Below, piece by piece: positions 1 through 12,545 of a DNA stretch of 64,000 nt (the stretch's first letter is position 1; each line of letters begins with the position of its first letter). Source of the stretch: Thauera sp. 2A1 (GTDB lineage: Bacteria > Pseudomonadota > Gammaproteobacteria > Burkholderiales > Rhodocyclaceae); assembly GCF_009469595.2 (NCBI RefSeq), contig NZ_SSXV01000016.1, positions 53,958 to 117,957 of the forward strand. The letters are read 5' to 3'. The position numbers were made by a program, and so were the translations under genes. Under the pieces are notes generated by a model that was not told where the DNA came from, did no database searches, and was given only the letters and a program-made list of their open reading frames with translations.

Positions 1-391
1 TGATTCGCATGCCGTTCGGATGAAAGGGAAGCGACTGGCGGCGGTGCATCACCAGATGATCGCGCTCGACGAAGGCGATCGGATGCTCGCCCGCGAGCAG
101 CAACCGCTGCTCGCCGCGGATGCGCGCCAGCTTGCTGTCGACCTGTTCCGGATCGACCAGGTCGGGCGCCTCCCCTTCCAGACCAAGAAGCACGGCCTTG
201 TCACTGCCGTGCCCCTTGCCCGTTGCCCCGAGGGAACCGAAAAGCTCGGCCTTCACGCTTGCGACGGCACCCAGAAGGCCGGCGTCCTTCAGGCCGTTCA
301 CGAACACCTGCGCGGCGCGCATCGGTCCCACCGTATGCGAGGACGAGGGACCGATGCCGATCTTGAACAGGTCGAAAACGCTGATCGCCAT
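1..391 (-). CDS. sdaA: L-serine ammonia-lyase (L-serine dehydratase), N-terminal part, cut by the window edge
   Basis: Only the first 130 codons are visible; the gene runs off the left edge. The N-terminus reads MAISVFDLFKIGIGPSSSHT followed by VGPM, the hallmark beta-domain start of iron-sulfur L-serine dehydratases, which deaminate L-serine to pyruvate and ammonia. The segment FGSLGATGKGHGSDKAVLLG is also typical of the family. The gene lies 16 bp after glyA on the same strand, as the last visible gene of a glycine/serine operon, where it would turn the serine made by GlyA into pyruvate. The Fe-S cysteines lie outside the window. Start taken at the ATG complementary to 389-391. Confidence 0.93.
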   Translation of the reverse strand, partial: MAISVFDLFKIGIGPSSSHTVGPMRAAQVFVNGLKDAGLLGAVASVKAELFGSLGATGKGHGSDKAVLLGLEGEAPDLVDPEQVDSKLARIRGEQRLLLAGEHPIAFVERDHLVMHRRQSLPFHPNGMRI

Positions 392-407
392 GGTCGCGGG
401 CCCCCGC

Positions 408-1661
<1,254 letters not shown>

Positions 1662-1728
1662 GGGGGTCTCCCGAAGTACGTTGGTTGCGGCGGGCGGGGA
1701 ACGCGGCGCCCCGCCCGTCAGGCGAAGA

Positions 1729-3120
1729 TCAGTAGGTCGAGCGCGCCGGCGCAGTGGAGGCGTCTGCGGCGTCGGCGCCGCCGTTGGCGAAGTATTCGCG
1801 GGACAGGCTGACGATGACCGGCGACAGCAGCAGCAGTGAGATCAGGTTGGGGATCGCCATCAGCGCATTGAGCGTGTCCGCCACCAGCCAGGCGAAGTCC
1901 AGGCTGAGGGTGGCACCGAAGAACACGGCGATCGTCCAGAGGATGCGGAAGGGCTTTTCGCTCACCGTGCCGACCAGGTATTCCCAGCACTTCTCGCCGT
2001 AATAGGCCCAGCCGAGGATGGTGGTGAAGGCGAACACCGCCAGTGAGGCTGCCAGCAGGTACTTGCCCACGCCCGGCATCGCGGCTTCGAAGGCCTGCGA
2101 GCTCAGCACCGCACCGGTCGCGCCCGAGGTCCATACGCCGCTGACCATGATCGCCAGGCCGGTCATCGTGCACACGATGATGGTATCGATGAAGGTGCCC
2201 ATCATGCCGATCAGACCCGAGAACACCGGGTTGCTGGTGGCGCCGGCGGCCTGCGCGATGCCTGCGGTGCCGAGGCCCGCCTCGTTGGAGAAGATGCCGC
2301 GGGCAACGCCCTTCTGGATCGCCATCATCACCGTCGAGCCGACGAAGCCGCCGGTTGCCGCGGTGGGGCTGAAGGCCTGGGTGAAGATGGTGGCGAAGGC
2401 TTCGGGAATGCGATCGGCGAACACGAAGAGGATGATGGCCACGCACGCGATGTAGCCGATGCACATGAACGGCACCAGCCACTCCGCGACCGCGCCGATG
2501 CGCTTGATGCCGCCCAGCACCACCGCACCGGTGAGGATGACCAGCACGACGCCGGTGATCCAGGTTTCGACGCCGAAGGCGTTGTGCACCGCGCTGGCGA
2601 TGCCGTTGGCCTGCACCATGTTGCCGATGCCGAAGCCCGCCAGGCCACCGAAGATGGCGAACGCCGTCCCGAGCCAGCGCCAGTGCTTGCCGAGGCCGTT
2701 CTTGATCGCGTACATCGGACCGCCGGCATGCTCACCCTTGTCGTCGACTTCCCGGTACTTCACCGCCAGCAAGACTTCGCTGTATTTCGTGGCCATGCCC
2801 ACCAGCGCGGTCATCCACATCCAGAACAGCGCACCAGGGCCGCCGACCGCGATCGCCGACGCGACACCGGCGATGTTGCCGGTGCCGACGGTGGCCGACA
2901 GCGCCGTCATCAGCGCGGCGAAGGGAGATATCTCGCCTTCGGCCGCAGCACCGGGCTTGCGGCTCTTCCAGATCATGCGGAAGCCGTAGGGAATCTTGAA
3001 AATGGGCATGAAGCCCAGGCGAAGCTGGAGGAACAGACCCGTCCCGAGGATCAGGACGATCATGGGAATGCCCCAGACGAGATCGTTCAGCGTGGTGAAA
3101 AACTCATTGAGGAACTGCAT
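1729..3120 (-). CDS. Sodium:alanine/glycine symporter (AGCS family)
   Basis: Predicted inner-membrane carrier of 463 residues with many hydrophobic segments. AGCS signatures are clear: [20 protein letters not shown] followed by [10 protein letters not shown], and [17 protein letters not shown]. Members of this family import alanine or glycine with Na+. Because it is embedded between a glycine-cleavage regulator and glyA, glycine (or alanine/D-serine) is the likely substrate; that is inference from context. An in-frame upstream ATG would add 13 residues, but the start at 3120 is preferred because AAGGAGA lies immediately upstream and [19 protein letters not shown] is the usual family N-terminus. 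Confidence 0.93.
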   Translation of the reverse strand: MQFLNEFFTTLNDLVWGIPMIVLILGTGLFLQLRLGFMPIFKIPYGFRMIWKSRKPGAAAEGEISPFAALMTALSATVGTGNIAGVASAIAVGGPGALFWMWMTALVGMATKYSEVLLAVKYREVDDKGEHAGGPMYAIKNGLGKHWRWLGTAFAIFGGLAGFGIGNMVQANGIASAVHNAFGVETWITGVVLVILTGAVVLGGIKRIGAVAEWLVPFMCIGYIACVAIILFVFADRIPEAFATIFTQAFSPTAATGGFVGSTVMMAIQKGVARGIFSNEAGLGTAGIAQAAGATSNPVFSGLIGMMGTFIDTIIVCTMTGLAIMVSGVWTSGATGAVLSSQAFEAAMPGVGKYLLAASLAVFAFTTILGWAYYGEKCWEYLVGTVSEKPFRILWTIAVFFGATLSLDFAWLVADTLNALMAIPNLISLLLLSPVIVSLSREYFANGGADAADASTAPARSTY

Positions 3121-3239
3121 GGTGTGTCTCCTTCTTGTCGTTTTGGCGGAAGCCGCCACTCGCGATCATTTTCCTCGCGATTGAACGTGGTACGGCTCTC
3201 TTGATGCGTGCCCGCAGGCGCGGGCACGGGTGAATTGCT

Positions 3240-3770
3240 TCAGCCCTGCGCAGCGGCTTCCAGCTTGAGATCGACCATCAGCTCGTTCGCCAGCGCCTCC
3301 AGTGCGGCCTGCAGGTCGGCGGGCGCGGCCGACGCCGACAGGTGCGCCTCGATGCTGGCGCGGAACAGCGGCTCGCCGCTGAACGAGGCGCTCTCGCACA
3401 TGGTTTCCATGCGCTCGATGCTGGCGCCGTGGCGCGCGAGCACCGACGAGATCTCGCGCACGATCCCCGGCCGGTCGTGGCCGAGGAGTTCGAGCTTCAG
3501 GCTGCGCAGGCTGGCGCCGGCAGCCTGGGCGACACCGCGCTCGATGGTCAGGCGCAGGCCCTGCACCTCGAGTTCGCGCAACGACGCCTCGAGCTTGCCG
3601 GCCTCCGACTCGGCGATCTCGAGCCGCACGATGCCGGCAAAGTGGCCGGCAAGCTGCGCCATGCTGCTCTCGAGCCAGTTTGCCCCGGCCGCCGCGGCGC
3701 GGTCGGCGATGGCATTGACGAGCCCCGGACGGTCGGCGCCGATCAGGGTGATGACGAGAAATGCGTTCAT
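3240..3770 (-). CDS. gcvR: Tandem ACT-domain regulator, GcvR-like
   Basis: 176-residue soluble protein with two ACT domains: the first starts LVITLIGADRPGLVNAIADR (about 5-24), the second LELLGHDRPGIVREISSVL (about residues 92-110). This architecture is that of GcvR, the glycine-cleavage repressor accessory protein that binds GcvA in enterics and responds to glycine. The gene is 12 bp downstream of gcvP with a GAGGAG ribosome binding site. The nearby LysR protein is not an obvious GcvA, so the partner is uncertain; it could instead be a general glycine-sensing ACT protein. Confidence 0.8.
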   Translation of the reverse strand: MNAFLVITLIGADRPGLVNAIADRAAAAGANWLESSMAQLAGHFAGIVRLEIAESEAGKLEASLRELEVQGLRLTIERGVAQAAGASLRSLKLELLGHDRPGIVREISSVLARHGASIERMETMCESASFSGEPLFRASIEAHLSASAAPADLQAALEALANELMVDLKLEAAAQG

Positions 3771-3782
3771 GGGTGCTGCTCC

Positions 3783-6665
<2,883 letters not shown>

Positions 6666-6694
6666 GGCGTGGGCAGCGGGCGGAAGAAGGACGA

Positions 6695-7063
6695 TCAGGC
6701 GGTCAGCTTGTCGTAGGCAGCCTGCTCGAGGAGCCCCGAGACTGCGGCCGGATCATCAAGGCGAATGCGGATGAACCAGCCGGCGCCGAGCGGATCCTCG
6801 TTTACCGTCGCCGGCGCATCGGCCAGCGCGGTGTTCACTTCCACCACCGTGCCGGCGAGCGGCATCTTCAGTTCGCCGGCGGCCTTCACCGACTCGATCA
6901 CGGCCGCCTCGTCGCCGGCGGCGAAATGCGCATCGACTTCCGGCAGTTGCACGAAGACAATGTCGCCCAGCGCATTTTGCGCGTAGTCGGTGATGCCGAC
7001 CGTTGCGACGCCGCCCTCGACGCGCAGCCATTCGTGGTCTTCGGTGAATTTCAGGGTGCTCAT
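6695..7063 (-). CDS. gcvH: Glycine cleavage system H protein
   Basis: 122-residue lipoyl carrier protein that shuttles the aminomethyl group from GcvP to GcvT. The lipoylation site ESVKAAGE places the lipoyl lysine at residue 60, and the fold signature [20 protein letters not shown] lies just before it. The chosen ATG gives the normal N-terminus [18 protein letters not shown] and has AAGGAGA just upstream; an upstream in-frame ATG at 7120 would add 19 non-conserved residues. First gene of the minus-strand glycine operon, divergent from a LysR gene 130 bp away. Confidence 0.96.
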   Translation of the reverse strand: MSTLKFTEDHEWLRVEGGVATVGITDYAQNALGDIVFVQLPEVDAHFAAGDEAAVIESVKAAGELKMPLAGTVVEVNTALADAPATVNEDPLGAGWFIRIRLDDPAAVSGLLEQAAYDKLTA

Positions 7064-7144
7064 GCTGTCTCCTTGGGGCTCTACGGTTGACGGGGCTGAC
7101 GTTCGATGTTGCGCGAGCATCCTAAGGCGATCATTCCATTTGCG

Positions 7145-7167
7145 GATTTGATAACTGAAATCAAATC
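7145..7167. promoter_or_regulatory. Perfect inverted repeat between gcvH and lysR, candidate LysR operator
   Basis: The arms GATTTGAT (7145-7152) and ATCAAATC (7160-7167) are exact reverse complements separated by 7 nt. It sits 27 bp before the LysR start and 82 bp before the gcvH start, in a locally AT-rich patch. The position and the T-rich dyad fit a LysR-type binding site controlling both the regulator and the divergent glycine operon. Function is inferred. Confidence 0.55.
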
Positions 7168-7193
7168 ATTAATATTTGAAATGTCACGAAGCC

Positions 7194-8045
7194 ATGGCCA
7201 ACATCCCGACCGATCTGTTGAGAACCTTCGTCAAGGTGGTGGATCTGGGCAGCTTCACCCGTGCCGCCGACGCGGTGGGACGGACGCAGTCGGCCATCAG
7301 CCTGCAGGTGCGGCGCCTGGAGGAACTGCTCGACGTACCGCTTTTCGTGCGCGGCACGCATCGGGTGAGGCTCACCGACGAAGGCGAGATTCTCGCCGGC
7401 TATGCCCGACGCATCCTCGCCCTAAACGACGAGGCGGTGAGCAGCCTGCAGCGGCCCAAGGTGGCCGGCATCGTGCGGCTGGGCGCACCACATGAGTACA
7501 CCGCGTCGTTGTTGCCGGTGATCCTCGGCAAGTTTGCCCAGTCACATCCGGGCGTCATGCTGGAAGTGACGTGCGACCTGAGCAAGAACCTGCTCGCGAG
7601 GCAGCAGAAGGGCGAGTTCGATCTCGTCATCGCCTTGCACGATGACCCGAATGATGCGCATGGCATCAAGATGCTCACGGAACCGCTGGTGTGGATCACC
7701 GATCCGGACCACACCAGCCACGCACAGCAGCCGCTGTCGCTGGTCATCGCCCCGCCTCCCTGCATCTATCGCAACCGCGTGCTGCAGGCGCTCGGCCGGC
7801 TCTCCCTGCCCTGGCGCATCGTCTACACCAGTTCGAGCTACAGCGGCCTCATCGCCGCGGTGCGCGCCGGCCTGGGCGTCACCCTGCTCGCTGGCAGCAC
7901 CGTGCCCGAAGGCGTGCGCAAGCTCGACGAGCGCGACGGTTTTCCGGCCATGGGCGAACTCGACGTGCGGCTGCACATGAGTGACGAGAACGCGACCGAG
8001 GCCGCACGCTGCCTCGCGGATTACGTCGCCGCAAGCCTGGCCTGA
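7194..8045 (+). CDS. LysR-family transcriptional regulator divergent from the glycine cleavage operon
   Basis: 283 residues. The N-terminal winged helix reads DLLRTFVKVVDLGSFTRAAD then RTQSAISLQVRRLEELLDVP, followed by a LysR substrate-binding domain (about 90-280). The N-terminal signature (RTQSAISLQ...LFVRGTHRVRLTDEGE) is closer to the LrhA/HexA branch than to GcvA. The ATG at 7194 is chosen; a TTG at 7176 in the same frame would add six residues. By position it probably controls gcvH-gcvP-gcvR-symporter-glyA-sdaA and itself through the dyad at 7145-7167. Effector unknown; glycine or serine is a guess from context. Confidence 0.9.
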   Translation: MANIPTDLLRTFVKVVDLGSFTRAADAVGRTQSAISLQVRRLEELLDVPLFVRGTHRVRLTDEGEILAGYARRILALNDEAVSSLQRPKVAGIVRLGAPHEYTASLLPVILGKFAQSHPGVMLEVTCDLSKNLLARQQKGEFDLVIALHDDPNDAHGIKMLTEPLVWITDPDHTSHAQQPLSLVIAPPPCIYRNRVLQALGRLSLPWRIVYTSSSYSGLIAAVRAGLGVTLLAGSTVPEGVRKLDERDGFPAMGELDVRLHMSDENATEAARCLADYVAASLA

Positions 8046-8061
8046 GGGCTGCCGCCCTCCT

Positions 8062-8078
8062 CTCCGAGCGGTTCGGAG
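8062..8078. terminator. Short hairpin between convergent lysR and porin genes
   Basis: CTCCGA and TCGGAG form a 6-bp stem around a 5-nt loop in the 73-bp gap between the two convergent stop codons. There is no T tract on either side, so it is at best a weak or Rho-assisted terminator. Confidence 0.3.
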
Positions 8079-8118
8079 GCGCGCCCTCGCGCCCTGATAT
8101 GCAGCAGCTCCCGACGCC

Positions 8119-9651
8119 TCAGAACCACACTTCCATCTGCGCGCCCATCAGCCACTTGCTGCTGCCGGTGAAGGTCGTGTTGCCGAAGCCGACCTTGTCG
8201 CTGCTGTCGTAACTGAAGCCGTTCAGGTCTTTGTCCCAGTGCAGGTAACTGCCGAACACGCGCAGTTCGGGGCGGCCGAAGAGACCGAGGCTCTGGTCGA
8301 GCTTGAATGTGGGCGCAACCGTCAGCTTGTAGAAATTGCCCGATGCCGACGAATGGGTGCTGTCCAGGTCCATGTACTGGACGCTGCCTTCGTACTGCAT
8401 CGAGAAGTTCCTGTTGATGACGTTGTTCAGGCGCACGTTGAATGTCGCCCACTTGTACTCGTCGCCCGGGTTGAAACGATCCTTGCTCACTTCGGCCATC
8501 ACCGCCGGCGCGATCTGCCAGTTCGGCGCCAGATCCGTCACGCCCATCGTGAACACGCGCACCGCCATGGCATCGTTGGTCAGCGTGGCGTCGGCCCCGA
8601 TACGCTTGACCTCGGCACCCAGGCCGTGGCCGTACAACACCCCGCTCTTCGACACGCCCTTCGCCAGCCCGTAGAAGGACGGTTCGTGATAGGCCAGCAT
8701 GCCGTGGTAGCCGGCAGTGGCGCGACCGGTGAGCACGTTGCCGTCGCTGTCGATGAACGTGCCGTTGTTGGGCGCGCGGACTCCGCTCAGCATGAGCTGC
8801 CAGTTGCCGAAGTAGTTGTTGAGCGTGGTGATGTAGCTCTTGCCGCGGACCTTGTCGCTCTCGCTGTCGGCATCGCGGTTGAGGAAGTCGCGACCGTACA
8901 CCGTCAGGTTGGTTTTCCACTCCGGCGTCACCTGCACGTCGTACACTCCGGCGCCCGTTCCCGACAGGAAGATGACATCGCTGTCGATGAAGTGGACGCT
9001 GAAGTTCTCCCTGTCGAAGCGCTTGCCCGCCCACAGCGTCGCGTTCTCCAGCGCCGTGCCCTTGAAGGCCGCCAACCCGCCCATTTCGGCATACAGGTGA
9101 CGCACGTTGACGCCGTTCTCGCCTGCCGTCCAGTCGTTGTTGCTGCTGGCGCCGTCGGCCAGCATGAACTGGAAGCGCGCCCAGCTGCCATCGTCGGCGC
9201 GGAAGTTCTTCGCCAGCTTGGCTTCCACATAGGTGTCGCTCTCCAGGCCCAGACGCCCGACCGCGCCACCCAGCCGGCCCGCCGGAGTGATGTAGGGGCC
9301 GACCCCCTTGGTGGTGAACATGTTGCTGCTCGACAGCGTTCCGGCGCGCGCATAGGCACCGAATTCGAACGAAGCGGCCGTTTCGGCCACTTTCTCGTTG
9401 AGCGCGGCCTGCTTGCTGGCCGCCTCCTTTGCCGCCGCTGCGGCGGTATCGGCCTGCTGCGCCACGCCGCTCGCCTGCTCGGCCGTGGTGGTCGCCTGTT
9501 GCACCAGCGCGGTCACCCTGCCGAGTTGTTCCTCGAGCCTGGCGATGCGCGCTTCCAGTTCCTCAACCCGTTGCGGCTTGCCGGTCTCGGCGGCGGCCAG
9601 CCCGCAATAGCCGATTGCGATGCCGAGGGCGACAGCGGTCTTCGTGAACAT
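8119..9651 (-). CDS. Carbohydrate porin, LamB/ScrY (maltoporin) family
   Basis: 510 residues. Residues 1-21 are a Sec signal peptide ending in GLAAA. Residues about 28-90 are a coiled coil rich in A, E and Q (VEELEARIARLEEQLGRV onward), as in ScrY sucrose porin. The rest is a LamB-type beta barrel starting FEFGAYARAG, with GRLGLESDTYVEAKLAKNF and a terminal aromatic residue (MEVWF) typical of BamA substrates. It should form an outer-membrane trimer for sugar diffusion. It is divergent from glk, with a HexR-type palindrome 113 bp upstream of its start. The specific sugar cannot be read from sequence. Confidence 0.9.
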   Translation of the reverse strand: MFTKTAVALGIAIGYCGLAAAETGKPQRVEELEARIARLEEQLGRVTALVQQATTTAEQASGVAQQADTAAAAAKEAASKQAALNEKVAETAASFEFGAYARAGTLSSSNMFTTKGVGPYITPAGRLGGAVGRLGLESDTYVEAKLAKNFRADDGSWARFQFMLADGASSNNDWTAGENGVNVRHLYAEMGGLAAFKGTALENATLWAGKRFDRENFSVHFIDSDVIFLSGTGAGVYDVQVTPEWKTNLTVYGRDFLNRDADSESDKVRGKSYITTLNNYFGNWQLMLSGVRAPNNGTFIDSDGNVLTGRATAGYHGMLAYHEPSFYGLAKGVSKSGVLYGHGLGAEVKRIGADATLTNDAMAVRVFTMGVTDLAPNWQIAPAVMAEVSKDRFNPGDEYKWATFNVRLNNVINRNFSMQYEGSVQYMDLDSTHSSASGNFYKLTVAPTFKLDQSLGLFGRPELRVFGSYLHWDKDLNGFSYDSSDKVGFGNTTFTGSSKWLMGAQMEVWF

Positions 9652-9763
9652 CTGGTGTCTCCGTTTGTGTTTGTGGTCGATGCAGTCCCGGGCGAATGAG
9701 GGGAGGCATGCGTGGATGCGACGACATGCCTGGCGATCAAGGTTCGCGCGAGATGCGTCAAAT

Positions 9764-9778
9764 TGTAGGAATGCTACA
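9764..9778. promoter_or_regulatory. HexR-type operator in the porin/glk divergent region
   Basis: TGTAG-gaatg-CTACA is a perfect 5+5 palindrome. It matches the established HexR box pattern of proteobacteria (TGTARTNNNAYTACA-like) and is nearly identical to the two boxes in the zwf/edd divergent region of this window. It lies 113 bp upstream of the porin start and 335 bp upstream of glk. Confidence 0.7.
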
Positions 9779-10112
9779 TTTTCTGCGCAAGCACTTTGTA
9801 GCTTTCTTTCTTCTTCATTTCAGGCATCCGAGCTCGCGCTTCGCAGCTTCTCCTCGTCTTAATCGGCAATCCAGACCATCGAGACACAACATGAACACCG
9901 GATCAGCACTCAGAAGCCGGGCTATTCTGTTTGTTTCTTTCCTTCTTATTGCCCGAACGATCGAGGCGTTCCTTGAGCCCCCTGCGCACCCGGACGGCGT
10001 CCGGTCGAGCCGGGAACTGGATCGCCCCCGCGCCGCCCGTGGCAAAGTAGCGGGGAGCACCGGCCTCCCGCCCGGCCATGACCGAAAACCGCAACGATCC
10101 GAGGACGCCGAC
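9779..10112. other. Long leader/intergenic stretch before glk
   Basis: About 330 bases between the HexR-type box and the glk start. The glk reading frame stays open upstream, and an ATG at 9891 would add a 74-residue extension with a hydrophobic stretch (AILFVSFLLIA). This does not look like part of glucokinase and has no good ribosome binding site. A half-site TTTGTAGC occurs near 9797. No convincing gene or RNA was recognised. Confidence 0.4.
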
Positions 10113-11120
10113 ATGCATTCCGGCTCTTTTCGTACCGCAGACACCTTCCCGCGCCTGGTCGGCGACATCGGTGGCACCAACGCGCGCTTCGCCCTGATCC
10201 TCGCGCCGGGCGGCGACTTGCAGGCTGTCCGCACCCTGCCCTGCGCCGGCTTTCCCGGCCCGGCCGAAGCAATCGAGCACTATCTCGCCAGCAGCGGGCT
10301 TCCGCGCCCACGCTGCGGTGCGTTCGGCGTCGCCACCCCGGTCGACGGCGACCTCGTGCGCATGACCAATCACGAATGGGCGTTCTCCATCCGCGCGTTG
10401 CGCGACACCCTGGGCCTCGAGCGCCTGGCTGTGCTCAACGACTTCACTGCGCTGGCGCTGGCGCTGCCTGGCCTCAGCGCGACGGACCTGCTGCAGGTGG
10501 GAGGCGGCGAGCCGGTCGCGCGGCACGCCATCGGCCTGATCGGCGCAGGCACCGGGCTGGGCGTGTCGGGCCTCGTTCCGTGCGCTGACGACTATGTGCC
10601 ACTGGACAGTGAAGGCGGACATGTCACGCTTGCCGCCAGCGATGTGCACGAGGCGGAACTGCTTGCCTGGCTGGCCACGCGCCATGGGCATGTGTCGGCG
10701 GAACGCGTGCTGTCGGGTCCGGGCCTCGTTGCGCTGCACCAGGCACATGCAGCGATCCGCGGCGCTCCCGCCGAACCACTGACCGCGGCGGAGATCACCG
10801 CGAGCGCGCTGTCGGGACGCTCGCCGTCGTGCGTCGCAACGCTTGAGAGTTTCTGCGCCTTCCTGGGAACGGTCGCGTCGGATCTCGCACTCACCCTGGG
10901 CGCGCGCGGCGGCATCTACATCGGCGGCGGCATCGTGCCGCGCCTGGGCGAATTCTTCGACAGCTCGCGCTTCCGCGAACGCTTCGAGGCCAAGGGGCGC
11001 TACAGCAATTACCTCGCCGCGATTCCGACCTTCGTCATTCGCGCGCCCTACGCCGCGCTTGCGGGCGCTGCGCGGGCACTCGATCGCACGCTTTCTTCCT
11101 CCGCTGCACGCGTCGACTGA
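10113..11120 (+). CDS. glk: Glucokinase
   Basis: 335 residues, normal for the hexokinase-like bacterial glucokinase family. It phosphorylates glucose with ATP to glucose-6-phosphate in the cytosol. The ATP-binding phosphate-1 motif LVGDIGGTNARFALI starts near residue 15. Other motifs are LNDFTALALALP, LIGAGTGLGVSGLV and SEGGHVTLA, and GGIYIGGGIVPRLGEFF near the C-terminus. The ATG at 10113 follows GAGG by 8 nt and gives the usual N-terminal length. It is divergent from a sugar porin, with a HexR-type box between them, and followed by a strong terminator. Confidence 0.95.
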   Translation: MHSGSFRTADTFPRLVGDIGGTNARFALILAPGGDLQAVRTLPCAGFPGPAEAIEHYLASSGLPRPRCGAFGVATPVDGDLVRMTNHEWAFSIRALRDTLGLERLAVLNDFTALALALPGLSATDLLQVGGGEPVARHAIGLIGAGTGLGVSGLVPCADDYVPLDSEGGHVTLAASDVHEAELLAWLATRHGHVSAERVLSGPGLVALHQAHAAIRGAPAEPLTAAEITASALSGRSPSCVATLESFCAFLGTVASDLALTLGARGGIYIGGGIVPRLGEFFDSSRFRERFEAKGRYSNYLAAIPTFVIRAPYAALAGAARALDRTLSSSAARVD

Positions 11121-11156
11121 CTCGGCACACCTGCCCTTCGCACCTTTGCGCATCTG

Positions 11157-11186
11157 AAAGGCCCGACTTCGGTCGGGCCTTTTTCG
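11157..11186 (+). terminator. Rho-independent terminator after glk
   Basis: AAAGGCCCGAC pairs with GTCGGGCCTTT around a TTCG tetraloop, followed by further Ts. An 11-bp stem with a U tract, 36 bp after the glk stop, is a textbook intrinsic terminator. Confidence 0.92.
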
Positions 11187-11211
11187 TCCGTGAAATTTTT
11201 CCACATGGTGC

Positions 11212-11260
11212 TTGACATCCTCCCGATCGCGTCTTTTAATAAACCAACTTGATTTATTAA
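11212..11260 (+). promoter_or_regulatory. Sigma-70 promoter overlapped by a perfect inverted repeat (ROK operator)
   Basis: TTGACA (11212-11217) is followed after 17 nt by TTTAAT (11235-11240), a good -35/-10 pair. The inverted repeat TTAATAAA (11236-11243), 9 nt, TTTATTAA (11253-11260) overlaps the -10 and the presumed start point. AT-rich dyads like this are typical of ROK-family (NagC/XylR) sites, and the next gene is a ROK regulator, so autorepression of the sugar operon is likely. Confidence 0.75.
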
Positions 11261-11297
11261 TAAGAACCGCCGATCCCCGGACGGGAAGGAGACAACC

Positions 11298-12545
11298 ATG
11301 GCAATTGCCCAAGGCGGGCGCGGCCGCAACTCGGCGCGGCTCCGTCGCTACAACGAGAGGCTGCTGCTGCAGGTGCTGCGTCGCTCGGGCGAGGCCTCCA
11401 AGGCCGAGCTCGCCCGCCGCACCCACCTCACCAGCACCGCGATCGGCAGCATCATCCAGTCGCTCGAGGAGAGCGAGCTGATCGTCTATACCGGACGCCG
11501 CACCGAGGGCCAGCGCGGGCAGCCGGCGACCCTGATCGATCTCAACCCCAAGGGCGCCTTCGGCATCGGCGTACGGCTCGACCGCGACAGCATCGAGACC
11601 GCGCTGCTCGATTTCGGCGGCAACATCCTCGCCCGCCGAGTGCATGACCGCACCCTGCCCTCGCCCGACGAGGCGCTGGCGCTGGTGCAGGCCGACATCG
11701 AGGCGGTGCTCGAGGCGATCACCCCCGAGGAGCGCGAGCGGCTTGCCGGCATCGGCGTGGCGCAGCCCTTCAACCTCGGCGCCTGGCTCAAGCAGCTCAA
11801 CCTGTCGCAGCCCGACTTCCGCGCCTGGGACGAAGTCGACTTCGCCTTCGAGCTGGGCGAAGCCACCGGTCTGCCGGTGTTCAGCGAGAACGACGGCAAT
11901 GCCGCCGCCATCGCCGAGCTCTTCTACGGCTGCGGGCGCGAGTACGACGATTTCCTGTATGTCTTCATGGGGCCGGTGATCGGCTGCGGCGTCGCGCTCA
12001 ACGGCGACTGCCTGCGCGGCGTCACCGGCAACGCGGGCGACATCGCAGTGATGCCGGTGCCACCCGGCAACCTGCCCTCGGCACAGAAGCCGGCCGGCAA
12101 GTGGGACCTGCTGCTGTCGCGCGCGTCGCTCAATGCGCTGGCGCGCCATCTGCGCCACTCCGGGGCCATCGTCGCCAGCCACGCCGATCTCGAGCGCCAC
12201 ATCCGCGCCCACCATCCCGCCGTCGAGGAATGGGTGGAGGACTGCATCGATGCGCTGGTGCCGCCGCTGCATTCGGCGCTGTGCATCCTCGACGTGCCGG
12301 TGATCGTGCTCGACGCCGATGTCGACGGCGGGCTGATCGATCTGCTGCAGCGCCGCCTGGCGGCTGCGCTGGCCGAATCCGTGGCCGAGGGCCGCAGCGT
12401 GCCCGAGCTGGTGCGTGGCTCCTTCGGCTCCGACGCAGGCGCGGTCGGTGCCGCCAGCCTGCCGATGTTCTTCAGTTTCTCCCCGCGCGCCGAGATCCTG
12501 CGCAACCGGGGCATTTCGATGGAGGAAGTGCGCGATGCCGATTGA
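11298..12545 (+). CDS. ROK-family transcriptional repressor of the sugar ABC operon
   Basis: 415 residues: an N-terminal winged helix (about 15-75: [20 protein letters not shown] then [15 protein letters not shown]) followed by a ROK sugar-kinase-like domain beginning near [21 protein letters not shown] strong AAGGAG site precedes the ATG. The usual ROK Gly-His/CxCGxxGC zinc motif is not present: that region reads [17 protein letters not shown] with no cysteine cluster, so it is a divergent ROK regulator without the structural zinc site. It overlaps the downstream ATPase gene by 11 bp, so the two are probably translationally coupled. Confidence 0.92.
   Translation: MAIAQGGRGRNSARLRRYNERLLLQVLRRSGEASKAELARRTHLTSTAIGSIIQSLEESELIVYTGRRTEGQRGQPATLIDLNPKGAFGIGVRLDRDSIETALLDFGGNILARRVHDRTLPSPDEALALVQADIEAVLEAITPEERERLAGIGVAQPFNLGAWLKQLNLSQPDFRAWDEVDFAFELGEATGLPVFSENDGNAAAIAELFYGCGREYDDFLYVFMGPVIGCGVALNGDCLRGVTGNAGDIAVMPVPPGNLPSAQKPAGKWDLLLSRASLNALARHLRHSGAIVASHADLERHIRAHHPAVEEWVEDCIDALVPPLHSALCILDVPVIVLDADVDGGLIDLLQRRLAAALAESVAEGRSVPELVRGSFGSDAGAVGAASLPMFFSFSPRAEILRNRGISMEEVRDAD

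Noticed and set aside
7064..7193. Glycine riboswitch ahead of gcvH
   Set aside because: The region is only 130 bp and has no conserved glycine aptamer segments; a LysR dyad is seen instead.
9891..10112. Longer glucokinase starting at the ATG at 9891
   Set aside because: The added 74 residues are unlike any glucokinase N-terminus and have no good ribosome binding site.
9903..12272. 789-residue open frame on the minus strand
   Set aside because: Spans glk, its terminator and the ROK promoter in reverse; crosses clear regulatory elements, so it is not a gene.
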